A program made the translations under genes and the position numbers. This document shows positions 16,719 to 23,960 of a DNA stretch of 64,000 nucleotides, one piece after another (position 1 is the stretch's first letter; each line of letters starts with the position of its first letter). The notes under the pieces are model-generated. The model was not told where the DNA came from, did not search any database, and saw nothing but the letters and a program-made list of their open reading frames with translations. Origin of the DNA: an uncultured Latescibacterota bacterium (lineage in GTDB: Bacteria > Latescibacterota > UBA2968 > UBA8231); the NCBI GenBank assembly GCA_958295495.1, contig OY282352.1, positions 992,001-1,056,000 on the forward strand. Direction: 5' to 3'.

Positions 16719-16760
16719 GGTTCTATCGAACCAAAGGGAGACGCCAAGGGCGTCGCGGGG
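16719..16760 (-). promoter_or_regulatory. Structured motif after peptide pseudogene (copy B)
   Basis: GACGCC (16740-16745) pairs with GGCGTC (16749-16754) around AAG, followed on the minus strand by GGTTCGATAGAACC, itself a 5-bp inverted repeat (16719-16732). It lies between the peptide pseudogene and the intact peptide gene. See copy A for covariation. Confidence 0.5.
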
Positions 16761-16777
16761 CCTCCTGACGGATAGCC

Positions 16778-16893
16778 CTAAGGGGTGCCGGTAAAGGCGG
16801 TGTCATGGCACGAGAAGGCAAAGCAGCCGACAGCGGCAAATGCCTGCACGGCTTCAATGGCCGGCCGTAGATCACGGGTTTGTGCAGGGTCAT
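16778..16893 (-). pseudogene. Peptide gene with same leader, one-base deletion
   Basis: The frame opens MTLHKPVIYGR after a GAGAGG site. The matching leader at 19179 reads GGCCCGGCC where this one reads GGCCGGCC. Restoring the missing C gives a 38-residue peptide: MTLHKPVIYGPAIEAVQAFA then AVGCFAFSCHDTAFTGTP, ending in TAG. It thus has a leader like its neighbour and a different tail with two cysteines. The length (116 bases, one short of 39 codons) fits a single deletion. It could also be a sequencing or assembly error in a live gene. Confidence 0.55.
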
Positions 16894-16916
16894 GCTACAT
16901 GCCCTCTCGACATGGA

Positions 16917-16992
16917 CGGTGGCTCTACCAGCGCGGCACGAAAGCCGACCTTCTCCAAGCAGGCGAGAGCGGACGTTGATAAAGCGTTTCAT
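16917..16992 (-). pseudogene. Short remnant resembling an FGE/SUMF1 C-terminus
   Basis: From an ATG at 16992 (AGGAGG upstream) the frame begins MKRFINVRSRLLGEG. With one base shift it ends SAFVPRW and a stop, matching YLFGERLAFVPRW at 19212. FGE-fold proteins typically end with GFRLAFVPR-like residues, so this is probably the tail of a lost SUMF1-type gene upstream of the peptide. Tentative. Confidence 0.35.
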
Positions 16993-17031
16993 TGTTCCCT
17001 CCTCTTATGGGTGGACTGAAAAGCCTGCCCG

Positions 17032-17298
17032 TCGGCCCCTGTTCCTTAGCGTCTGAGACCAACAACGGCTTACTTTCGTGCTCACCTATATAAAAGCATA
17101 TTCCGTGCCAAACTGATTTGAAAATCCGTAATTGATTGTTATACAAAGGGTTACAAGAAATTGGAGTATTTCATACAAAACGCCGAATCGCGCTTCCATT
17201 GCACCCTTTCGACGCATCTAAGGTGTCTTTTATTTATATCTCTATTTTTTACAATATGTTAGGCCAAGTGCGTCAAAAGGGACGCAGTGCGCTAAAAC
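17032..17298. repeat. AT-rich intergenic repeat, copy 2
   Basis: Nearly identical to copy 1 (12231-12498) over most of its length, and placed the same way between leftward peptide/propeller genes and a rightward AAA-ATPase gene. Left of it the words CCTCCTCTTATG and AAAGCCTGCCCGTC are also shared with copy 3, so the homologous segment runs into the peptide-gene ribosome site. Confidence 0.85.
17248..17276 (-). promoter_or_regulatory. Leftward promoter-like pair in repeat copy 2
   Basis: Minus-strand TTGACG (17276-17271), 17 bp, TGTAAA (17253-17248), identical in layout to copy 1. It would drive the peptide-propeller-thioredoxin unit. Confidence 0.45.
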
Positions 17299-17367
17299 CG
17301 ACCCTTGGTTGCCCGCGTCCCCCGCCCGCCGTACAATCAGGACCATTCCCTCGTTTTAGGAGCCGCC

Positions 17368-19125
17368 ATGCCCACATCCTACCCCCGCATCCCCTATGGC
17401 TGGGCCGATTTCCGGGCCATCCGCTTGGAAAACCGCCTCTACGTCGATAAGACCCGCTTTGTCCACGCGCTAGAAGACGAACGCTACGTCTTTCTGATTC
17501 GTCCCCGTCGCTTTGGCAAGTCCTGTTGGGTGTCCCTGCTAGAGAATTACTACGACCGCAGCCGCGCCGACGCATTTGAGGCCGTCTTCGGCGGCACGGA
17601 CATCGGGCGAGACCCTACCGAAAACTGCCATCGCTATGTCGTCCTACGCTTTGACTTTTCGGCGTTTGACGACACCTTGGAAACCTTGCGGGAACGCTTT
17701 GAGATGTACTGTTACTTGGAACTCGACCATGCACTCAGGCGTAATCAGGACCTGTTTCCCCAAGAGGCGAGACAGCGCATCCTCTCGCCGCCCTCCATCG
17801 ACGCCAAGCTCGCCGCGCTATTTTTGTACGCTGGCGACCACGGCATTCCGCTGTATGTGCTCATTGATGAGTACGACAACTTTGCCAACACCGTGCTGGC
17901 GCATCGCGGGGCCGAAGCCTACCAGTCCTTCACCCATGGCGGCGGCTTCTATCGCAATTTCTTTGCCGTGCTAAAGGCCGGAGCAGGGCGAAGCGGCGGG
18001 CTGGAGCGGCTGTTCATCACCGGGGTGTCGCCGATCACCATGGACGACGTCACCAGCGGCTTTAACATCGGCAAGAACATCAGCCTGCGACCCGAGTTCA
18101 ACGACATGCTCGGCTTCACTGAGGCCGAGGTGCGGGAGTTGCTAGAGATGTACCGCGACTGCGGCGTGTTCAATCAGGATGTCGAAGCCGCGCTGGCAGT
18201 GATGCGGGAGTGGTACAACGGCTATCGGTTCGCCGAAGACGCCGAGGGCGACCTGTACAACACCGACATGGTGCTCTATTTCCTCGATGAATCCATGCCG
18301 AACAAAAGGGGCCCACGGGAATTGATCGATACCAACGTGCGCATCGACTACGGCAAGTTGCGCCACCTGCTGACGGTCAACCGACAACTCAACGGCAACT
18401 TCGACCTACTTCGCCACATCATCGGCGAGCAGACCGCCGAAAGCACCATTCAACTCAGCTTTCCTCTAGAACAGTTAGACCAACGCGAAAACTTCCTGTC
18501 GCTGCTGTACTACTTCGGCCTGCTCAGCATTCGCGACGTGGCGCACGGGGTGCCCCGGCTGGGCATTCCCAATCAAACGGTCAAGCGGCTGATGTACGGC
18601 TACCTGCGCGATGCCTACGACGATGTGGAGGTGTTTTCCGTCGATGTGTACACCTTCTCCCGCCTGATGCGCCAGATGGCGTACGAAGGGGCTTGGCGAC
18701 CCGTGTTGGATTTTTTGCGCGATGCCTTGGCCGAGCAAACCGGCATTCGCGACTACATGGATGGCGAGAAAGTGATCCACGGTTTTGTCGCCGCCCACTT
18801 GAGCATGGTCGATCAGTTTCTGCTCCACTCGGAATACGAACTGAACAAGGGCTATGCGGATTTGTATCTAGAGCCGTTCCTTGCCCAGTATCCCGATATC
18901 CAGTACGGCTACGTGCTTGAACTCAAATACCTGAAACGGCGCGAGTCGCTCGACGAGTCCGTCGTCGCGCAAAAGGTGCGGGAGGCCGTGCTGCAGGTGC
19001 GCAGCTACCTCGCGGACCCATCCCTGCGCCGCCGCTGTCCGTCGGTGCAGCATACCGGCTTGGCCGTGGTGTTTCACGGCTGGGAACTGGTCGCCTACCA
19101 AGAGGTGGAAGACGCGGGAAATTAA
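17368..19125 (+). CDS. AAA-ATPase / PD-(D/E)XK nuclease-like protein (copy 2)
   Basis: 585 residues, closely similar to copies 1 and 3. The P-loop is RPRRFGKSCWVSLL, Walker B is LYVLIDEYDNF, and the C-terminal nuclease-like motif is YVLELKYLKRRESLD. Divergence is greatest around residues 85-150 (DPTENCHRYVVL to PPSIDAKLAALFL) and 230-245, while stretches such as the TVNRQLNGNFDLLRHIIGEQ region are the same in all copies at protein level. That mosaic pattern suggests gene conversion. The ATG at 17368 follows TTTTAGGAG. The 3' end abuts a truncated peptide leader reading the other way, marking a recombination junction. Function not established for the family. Confidence 0.88.
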   Translation: MPTSYPRIPYGWADFRAIRLENRLYVDKTRFVHALEDERYVFLIRPRRFGKSCWVSLLENYYDRSRADAFEAVFGGTDIGRDPTENCHRYVVLRFDFSAFDDTLETLRERFEMYCYLELDHALRRNQDLFPQEARQRILSPPSIDAKLAALFLYAGDHGIPLYVLIDEYDNFANTVLAHRGAEAYQSFTHGGGFYRNFFAVLKAGAGRSGGLERLFITGVSPITMDDVTSGFNIGKNISLRPEFNDMLGFTEAEVRELLEMYRDCGVFNQDVEAALAVMREWYNGYRFAEDAEGDLYNTDMVLYFLDESMPNKRGPRELIDTNVRIDYGKLRHLLTVNRQLNGNFDLLRHIIGEQTAESTIQLSFPLEQLDQRENFLSLLYYFGLLSIRDVAHGVPRLGIPNQTVKRLMYGYLRDAYDDVEVFSVDVYTFSRLMRQMAYEGAWRPVLDFLRDALAEQTGIRDYMDGEKVIHGFVAAHLSMVDQFLLHSEYELNKGYADLYLEPFLAQYPDIQYGYVLELKYLKRRESLDESVVAQKVREAVLQVRSYLADPSLRRRCPSVQHTGLAVVFHGWELVAYQEVEDAGN

Positions 19126-19179
19126 TGCCTGCGAGGCTTTGATGGCCGGGCCGTAGATCACGGGTTTATGCGGATTCAT
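19125..19179 (-). pseudogene. Truncated peptide leader
   Basis: An AGGAGG site 10 bp upstream leads to an ATG at 19179 and MNPHKPVIYGPAIKASQAL, the same leader as the peptides at 16893 and 16691. The frame then runs antisense into the 3' end of AAA-ATPase copy 2, so the tail-encoding half is lost. Confidence 0.5.
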
Positions 19180-19211
19180 GGCTACATACCTCCTCGACAT
19201 TGATGATGGCT

Positions 19212-19330
19212 CTACCAACGCGGCACGAAAGCGAGCCGTTCTCCAAACAGGTAGGATGAGATTGCTTGGACATCATCAATAAACCTAACTGCCCGATGCA
19301 CTGCAACTGCGTAGTAAAGGCGTAAAGATT
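19212..19330 (-). pseudogene. Second short remnant resembling an FGE/SUMF1 C-terminus
   Basis: The minus-strand frame ends HRAVRFIDDVQAISSYLFGE then RLAFVPRW and a stop, about 30 bp before the truncated peptide leader. The ending resembles FGE-fold C-termini and the matching remnant at 16917-16992. Upstream coding is not recognisable. Confidence 0.35.
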
Positions 19331-19547
19331 GGAAGATGTCTATGAAAAATATGTCAAACCGTTGCCTACGGCAGAGCATCTGCGCCTGTTGGAAATGACG
19401 GTCCATGATTTGGTCCTCACCGCCCAACAAAATTCTAAAAAACGGAGCATTCTGGAGTTGCGGGGATTAGGTAAAGAAATTTGGCAAGGGGTAGATGCTC
19501 AAACGTATGTTGATCGTCTTCGTGAAGAATGGGATACTCAACCGTGA
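19329..19547 (+). CDS. Antitoxin-like protein of a VapBC-type pair
   Basis: A 72-residue protein: EDVYEKYVKPLPTAEHLRLLEM, LVLTAQQNSKKRSILELRGLG, EIWQGVDAQTYVDRLREEWD. This pattern (a short helix, a proline-containing linker, then GxEIWxGxDAQxYVxxLRxEWD) is typical of small antitoxins encoded before PIN toxins. I start it at the TTG at 19329, since no in-frame ATG exists; the family usually begins Met-x-x-Val-Tyr. Its stop overlaps a GTG start of the following PIN gene (GTGA). This stretch is much more AT-rich than its neighbours, which suggests recent transfer. The partner toxin is broken, so the pair is probably not functional. Confidence 0.6.
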   Translation: MEDVYEKYVKPLPTAEHLRLLEMTVHDLVLTAQQNSKKRSILELRGLGKEIWQGVDAQTYVDRLREEWDTQP

Positions 19548-19986
19548 TCGCACTGGATGACGCATTGGCGGATGCGACAACGGTGGGATTCGATACGTCA
19601 CCCATCATCGATCTTTCACAGGATTGACCAAGGAATCATTACAGGATTTACTTTGGCCATTACCTTGACGGAGGTTTTAATTCAGCCTCTGAAACAAGAA
19701 CAGATTCATCTACAATAAAGAATATCGTGATTTGTTGCTTCACAGTGCCAACTTTTACACGTTGCCTGTCAATGCAGAAATAGCCGAGCAAGCTGCTGTC
19801 CTCCGGGCGCGATATGGGTTACGCACACCCGATGCACTGCAAGTTGCCGTTGCTAAAAAAGCAAACTGTCAGATTTTTTTGACGAGTGATAAAGCACTCA
19901 AACGCGTAGAGGATGTGAACGTGCTCATTCTAGATGAAGTAGAGTTCAACCAAGAAGATGGAACAGATAAAGGAATCGATTCCTGA
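19543..19986 (+). pseudogene. Decayed PIN-domain toxin (VapC-like)
   Basis: The frame begins at a GTG with VIALDDALADATTVGFDTSPIID, the start of a PIN domain including its first acidic residue. It then stops and shifts frame at about 19625 and 19700. Recognisable later parts are LTKESLQDLLWP, LTEVLIQPLKQEQIHLQ and an intact C-terminus (19732-19986) with ARYGLRTPDALQVAVAKKAN, QIFLTSDKALKRVEDVNVLI. The region between the first Asp and LTKESLQ is shortened. As PIN RNases need several acidic residues in one chain, the toxin should be dead. AT-rich like its antitoxin partner. Confidence 0.7.
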
Positions 19987-19996
19987 GTGGAGTTTT

Positions 19997-20200
19997 AACG
20001 GCAACTTCGACCTGCTGCGCCACCTCATCGGCGAGGAAAGTACCGCAAGCAACATCCAAATCCGTTTTCCCTTAGAACAGTTGGACCGGCACGAAAACTT
20101 CTTGTCGCTGCTGTACTACTTCGGCCTACTTAGCATTCGCGATGTGTCGTACGGTGTGACCCGGTTGGGCATTCCCAATCAAACGGTCAAGCGGCTGATG
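19997..20200 (+). pseudogene. Internal fragment of the AAA-ATPase/nuclease gene (copy 4)
   Basis: 204 bp in frame with the PIN remnant encode NGNFDLLRHLIGEESTASNI, QIRFPLEQLDRHENFLSLLY and YFGLLSIRDVSYGV..NQTVKRLM, the same as residues ~350-415 of the three full copies. Homology starts and ends abruptly. The right end lies inside the 3' end of the leftward RND gene, whose last codons are antisense to this fragment. It marks a recombination scar. Confidence 0.85.
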
Positions 20201-21869
20201 ACTTGGGTTGTACCGTCGCCCGGTGCAAGCTCAGGTACAGCATGGGTAAGTAGATCGGCAACAAAATTGACGAAGCGACCAAGCCGCCGGTCACGCCCAC
20301 GGCCAGCGGATACCAGATACTCTCGGTATCCTCGAACAATACGATGGGCAGGAGCCCGGCTAGTGTGGTCAGGGTGGTAATGGCAATCGGCTTGAGGCGC
20401 TGGGCCGCGGCGGCGAATACCTCGGCCACGAGGTCGCCAACCCCGGCTTTGGCCGTCTCGTCCATCTGGTACAGCATGAGAAAGGCATTGTTGACCGCTA
20501 TGCCAGCCAAGAAGAGCACCGCGATGTAGCCGCCGGTGTCAAAGCTGGCACCAAGAAAGTAGAACGCATCGAACAGGCCAATCAGTGCCATTGGAACCGC
20601 CAGCAGCACCAAAAAGGGCTTGGTCCAAGACTCAAAGAGACAGGCGGCGATCATCCATACGACTAGCACGGCTATGCCCAGAATGGCCATGAGCTCCCTG
20701 CGGTTGTCCTCTTCCAAGTACCAGTAGGACGCTTGGCGGGCGATGCTGAAACCGTAGGGGAATTCGGTGCGGTTGATGAACAGGTCAATGAGCTTTTCTC
20801 CGTGCTCACGCGACCCGAGGTAGTTGAGGTTTATCCGGCGCATATAGGTCTGGTCTTCGCGCGCTATTTCGGGTTGTATCCTGCTTTTTTCGAGCTGGAT
20901 CAGCTCTTCGAGCCGCACATGGGCGGCCCGTCCCTCCTCGCCGAGACCCGTCTTCCGCACCTCGTCGCTAGAGGCAACGTTGGCCCCGCGGAACTTGATT
21001 GCCACGTCCTGCAACTCGCCAGCGACCCACACGCTCCTCCGCGACACTGCGGTCGTCTGCTGCCTCAACGCCTCGGCGACGCGGTTGTTGTCCAGCCCGT
21101 ACGCGCTGATCTTGCTGGCGTCCAAGCGGCCGATCATCTCGTACGGCTCATCAACGCTGTAGCGGGCCACCGCGTCTATATCCACATCGCGGATGCGCTT
21201 GTTCTGGGCGAGTTTGTCGGCGAATTGTTCGGATATCTCCCGCAGCTTGAGATAGTCGCTGCCCTTGGCCTTGAGCGAAAACTGGGCAAAGTTGCTCAAG
21301 AGAGACTGGTGATGCTGGAGGCCAAACCCGCTTACCGAAATCCCCACCCCGCCGACATTGGCCGCGTGTCCGGCTAGAGCCGCGTACACCTTTTTGGGAA
21401 ATACGAGTCGGTCGGCCTCCTCGGCCAAGACGATCTTCATCAGCGCCGATTTGGGCGAGTAGTTGACCGCCACTTTTTCTATTTGCTCCATGTACGGGGC
21501 CAGTGCCGCTTCAAACCCGAAACATATTTCCTCCATCCTCTCGATCGGCACGTTGCTCGGCATAGTAAAAGAAACCTGTAGGCTCTGCTCCTCATTCCGA
21601 CCAAAGACCTCCCCCTTGTGGACCTTTTGAAAAAACAGATACGAGGCCCCGCCCAGCACCTTGAACAGCAGCGGTTTGGTTTCCTCGTCGAACTTTGGGT
21701 CCATCCACCAGTCCTCGTACACGCGAGCCACCGCACCGTCCTCGCCGATGGAGTCGGGCAGCAGCCAGACGGGCAGGCCCCACAGCAACACCAAGACCGC
21801 CAGCATGATCCGGCGGTGCTTGCAGCAGAAGCCGAGCAAGGCGATGTATGTTCGGGACAGCCGACTCAT
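20187..21869 (-). CDS. RND efflux transporter, C-terminal half
   Basis: 560 residues equivalent to the second half of an RND pump: a TM7-like segment (IMLAVLVLLWGLPVWLL), a large periplasmic porter domain, then the five remaining TM helices (ELMAILGIAVLVVWMIAACLF, PFLVLLAVPMALIGLF, IAVLFLAGIAVNNAFLMLY, LKPIAITTLTTLAGLLPIVL and a last helix). It follows the N-terminal half in the same frame: one TAG (21875-21873), one Gly/Ala codon, then this ATG. So the pump is either translated as two polypeptides or has been cut by a single nonsense change. The last four residues (SSAA) and stop are encoded by the antisense of an AAA-ATPase fragment, so the native C-terminus was replaced. Confidence 0.8.
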   Translation of the reverse strand: MSRLSRTYIALLGFCCKHRRIMLAVLVLLWGLPVWLLPDSIGEDGAVARVYEDWWMDPKFDEETKPLLFKVLGGASYLFFQKVHKGEVFGRNEEQSLQVSFTMPSNVPIERMEEICFGFEAALAPYMEQIEKVAVNYSPKSALMKIVLAEEADRLVFPKKVYAALAGHAANVGGVGISVSGFGLQHHQSLLSNFAQFSLKAKGSDYLKLREISEQFADKLAQNKRIRDVDIDAVARYSVDEPYEMIGRLDASKISAYGLDNNRVAEALRQQTTAVSRRSVWVAGELQDVAIKFRGANVASSDEVRKTGLGEEGRAAHVRLEELIQLEKSRIQPEIAREDQTYMRRINLNYLGSREHGEKLIDLFINRTEFPYGFSIARQASYWYLEEDNRRELMAILGIAVLVVWMIAACLFESWTKPFLVLLAVPMALIGLFDAFYFLGASFDTGGYIAVLFLAGIAVNNAFLMLYQMDETAKAGVGDLVAEVFAAAAQRLKPIAITTLTTLAGLLPIVLFEDTESIWYPLAVGVTGGLVASSILLPIYLPMLYLSLHRATVQPKSSAA

Positions 21870-21872
21870 GGC

Positions 21873-23372
21873 CTAAGCCGCGCTTTCTCCCCGCCTGTTT
21901 AGCACCAGCATCAGAGGCGGCAGCAGCAGGCAGGAGACGAGGAAGGAAAAGAGCACGGTGGCACCGAGCGCCAAGGCCACGGGCTTGAAATAGAGTTGCA
22001 GGGTTTGCGACAGGAAAAAGACCGGGAGCAAGGCTCCAATGGTCGTCAGGTTGGAAGCCAGCAGGGGTTTCAGCACCCCGGCGACCCCGGCGAGGATGCG
22101 CTGCTGCGCCGAGCCGCTCTCGCCCGTTGTCAGGTGACGCTGGACGCTGTCGTACACCACGACCGAGTTATCGACACTCAGGCCGTAGCCGACAGTCAAG
22201 CCGGCCAAGGTCAACACGTTCAGGGTCATACCCGCGAGGTGGAGCAGGCCCACGGTGTAGGCCAGTACCAGCAGGATGGTGCCCCAGATAAGCAAGGTCG
22301 CCGACGCTCTCTTGTAGGTAAAGACGACGATGGCGGCGATGAACAGCACCGCGAAAAAGGAGCGGTGGCCGATCTTGGCCAATTCCTTCTCCAAGTCCTC
22401 GCCCTTGTCCAGTTCCTCGACCAAGCCGATACCCGGCGGCGCGTCCCGCATGGCACTCGCCATGGCAACCTTGACCGCGGCGGACGTCTCGAGCAGGTCC
22501 ATCCCCGGGTACTTCTCTATGGAGATCAATACGGAGTTTTTCCCGTTGATGCGGATGCGGCTAAAGTCATCGGGAGCGCCCCAATGGACCCGCGCAATAT
22601 GTCCCAAGCGGACCGCAACCGAGCCGACGGGCATTCGCTTGAGCGTTTCCAGACTGTCATAGCTCGCGTCAAAGCGCACCTTTTTCGCGGTGCCGGCGTC
22701 CCACAGCGTTCCCAAGCTCGATTTGCCGCCGTTCAACTGCTGCTGAAACGCCTCTATATCCTCGCTGGAAAGACCCGCGCTTGTCGCGGCATTCCCGTCG
22801 ATCTCGATCACTAGTTCGAGCGGCTCGCCTCCCTCCAACTGCACGTCTTTGATGCCGGCCACTGCGAGCAGAGCCTTTTGGATGCGGGTTTCCGCGTACT
22901 CCCTCAATTCGCCCGGTCGCCGGTCTCCGTACAAGCGGTAACTGAGGAAGCCAGCCAAGTCCGCCAATTCCTCGGGCACCGAACGCTGGATCACAGGCCA
23001 TAAGACGCCTTCGGGCATGGTGTCGTAGAGTTGGTGGACTCGTTCGTTCAATTCTACTTCGAGCAAGCCGATATTGGCCTTGGTGTCGAATTGTACGACG
23101 AGTTCGGCGTGGCCTTCCCAGGTTTGCGAGCGGATGCTGGTGACGTGGTTCAACTGCTGGACCAACGACTCCACGGGCCGCGTTACCTCCGACTCTACGG
23201 TGAATGCCGAGGCACCGGGCCATTGCACGCCGAGGCGCAACTCGGGCAGTTCACTCGGCGGCGACAGCTCGACCGAGATGACCGCGAAACTCGCCGCGGC
23301 CAGGATGCCGAGGGTGGCTACCGTGGTGAACACTGCGACGGGATGGTCGAGAGTCCAGCGTATCGCACGCAT
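21873..23372 (-). CDS. RND efflux transporter, N-terminal half
   Basis: About 500 residues: TM1 (HPVAVFTTVATLGILAAASF), the first porter domain (PELRLGVQWPGASAFTVESE, VTRPVESLVQQLNHV), then TM2-TM6. TM4 has GLTVGYGLSVDNSVVVYDSVQRHL; the usual GMVVDDAIVV-type acidic pair is reduced to one Asp. The chain ends LPPLMLVLNRRGESAA-stop, exactly between TM6 and TM7, the symmetry point of RND pumps. I chose the ATG at 23372, which directly follows the stop of a tiny frame (TGATATG); starts at 23393 and 23453 are possible. No adaptor gene is adjacent, unlike the second pump at 26.5-30.8 kb. Confidence 0.8.
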   Translation of the reverse strand: MRAIRWTLDHPVAVFTTVATLGILAAASFAVISVELSPPSELPELRLGVQWPGASAFTVESEVTRPVESLVQQLNHVTSIRSQTWEGHAELVVQFDTKANIGLLEVELNERVHQLYDTMPEGVLWPVIQRSVPEELADLAGFLSYRLYGDRRPGELREYAETRIQKALLAVAGIKDVQLEGGEPLELVIEIDGNAATSAGLSSEDIEAFQQQLNGGKSSLGTLWDAGTAKKVRFDASYDSLETLKRMPVGSVAVRLGHIARVHWGAPDDFSRIRINGKNSVLISIEKYPGMDLLETSAAVKVAMASAMRDAPPGIGLVEELDKGEDLEKELAKIGHRSFFAVLFIAAIVVFTYKRASATLLIWGTILLVLAYTVGLLHLAGMTLNVLTLAGLTVGYGLSVDNSVVVYDSVQRHLTTGESGSAQQRILAGVAGVLKPLLASNLTTIGALLPVFFLSQTLQLYFKPVALALGATVLFSFLVSCLLLPPLMLVLNRRGESAA

Positions 23373-23375
23373 ATC

Positions 23376-23473
23376 AGGCTTTGTCCTGAGCATTGGAGAG
23401 GGGGCGCGAGAAGGAATGCAGCCCTCCTGCGGAGGATCTAAGGGCCGGGTCATACAGATAGGTGCGGGTCATG
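23376..23473 (-). CDS. Tiny open frame coupled to the RND gene
   Basis: A 32-residue frame from an ATG at 23473, starting MTRTYLYDPALRSSAGG, ends in TGA overlapping the region of the RND ATG at 23372 (TGATATG). It may act as a translated leader, or be a worn peptide gene; similarity to the HKP leaders is weak. Protein function not claimed. Confidence 0.3.
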
Positions 23474-23500
23474 GCTGCATCTCTTCTCGGCGTCGAGCGG

Positions 23501-23566
23501 CTACGCCAGCGGGGGCTGTTCATTGAGCCGACGGTATCTGATTTCGGCTAAGGGGTGCAGGGTCAT
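23501..23566 (-). pseudogene. Peptide-leader start fused to propeller-gene end
   Basis: After a strong AGGAGGAGG site an ATG opens MTLHPLAEIRYRRLNEQPPL, then a stop. MTLH matches the peptide leaders and YRRLNE matches the end of the propeller lipoproteins (AVYRLNDR). The sequence CATTGAGCCGA on the plus strand is shared with the propeller 3' ends at 10995 and 15245. It looks like a deletion that joined the first codons of a peptide gene to the tail of a propeller gene. Confidence 0.4.
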
Positions 23567-23601
23567 GGTTGACCTCCTCCTATGAGTGTGGAAAGCCTGC
23601 C

Positions 23602-23845
23602 CGTCAATTCCGCTCCTTAGCGGGGGCTTACTTTTGTATTATTAGCAGATTCCGTGCCAAGCCGATTTACAAAATCATAACTGATTGTTATACAGAGAGT
23701 TACAAGAAGTTGGGGCATCTCATACAAAACGCCGCATCGCGCTTCCATTGCACCCTTTCGACGCACCTGTGCATCCGTTTAACTTCTATCTCACGTTTTT
23801 ACAATAGGTTAGAGCAAGTGCGTCAGAAATGTCGCAGTGCGCTAG
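23602..23845. repeat. AT-rich intergenic repeat, copy 3
   Basis: About 244 bp, diverged from copies 1 and 2 but with the same ordered blocks: TTCCGTGCCAA, GTTATACAGAGAGTTACAAG, CGCTTCCATTGCACCCTTTC and TTTACAATAGGTTAGAGCAAGTGCGTCA. It separates the leftward RND unit from the region leading to AAA-ATPase copy 3. Confidence 0.8.
23808..23826 (-). promoter_or_regulatory. Leftward promoter-like pair in repeat copy 3
   Basis: Minus-strand CTGACG (23826-23821) and TGTAAA (23813-23808) correspond to the promoter pair of copies 1 and 2. Upstream hexamer has one change. Distance to the second hexamer is unusually short here only if read strictly by line; the aligned blocks match copy 4. Confidence 0.25.
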
Positions 23846-23886
23846 GAACGCATGGGGAGGTGGGCATTGGTGTTGAAGACCGGCAT

Positions 23887-23906
23887 AGTGGAAACCCCGG
23901 TCCACT
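23887..23906. promoter_or_regulatory. Short inverted repeat
   Basis: AGTGGA (23887-23892) and TCCACT (23901-23906) flank AACCCCGG. It aligns with the perfect 12-bp hairpin at 16438-16471 and sits next to the repeat, so it is probably a worn copy of that element. Confidence 0.35.
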
Positions 23907-23960
23907 CGTCAGTCCCACAAAAATTAACGAATCCGCAATCGGGTGGTCGGGAGTTTTAAG

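Noticed and set aside
12231..17298. Insertion sequence or composite transposon with copies 1 and 2 as ends
   Set aside because: No transposase gene, no terminal inverted repeats or target duplications seen; all copies have the same orientation.
21873..21875. TAG read as pyrrolysine or another amino acid
   Set aside because: Several intact genes here end normally at TAG (for example at 1562-1564 and 36639-36641), so TAG is an ordinary stop. The other in-frame TAG (37050) is in an obvious pseudogene.
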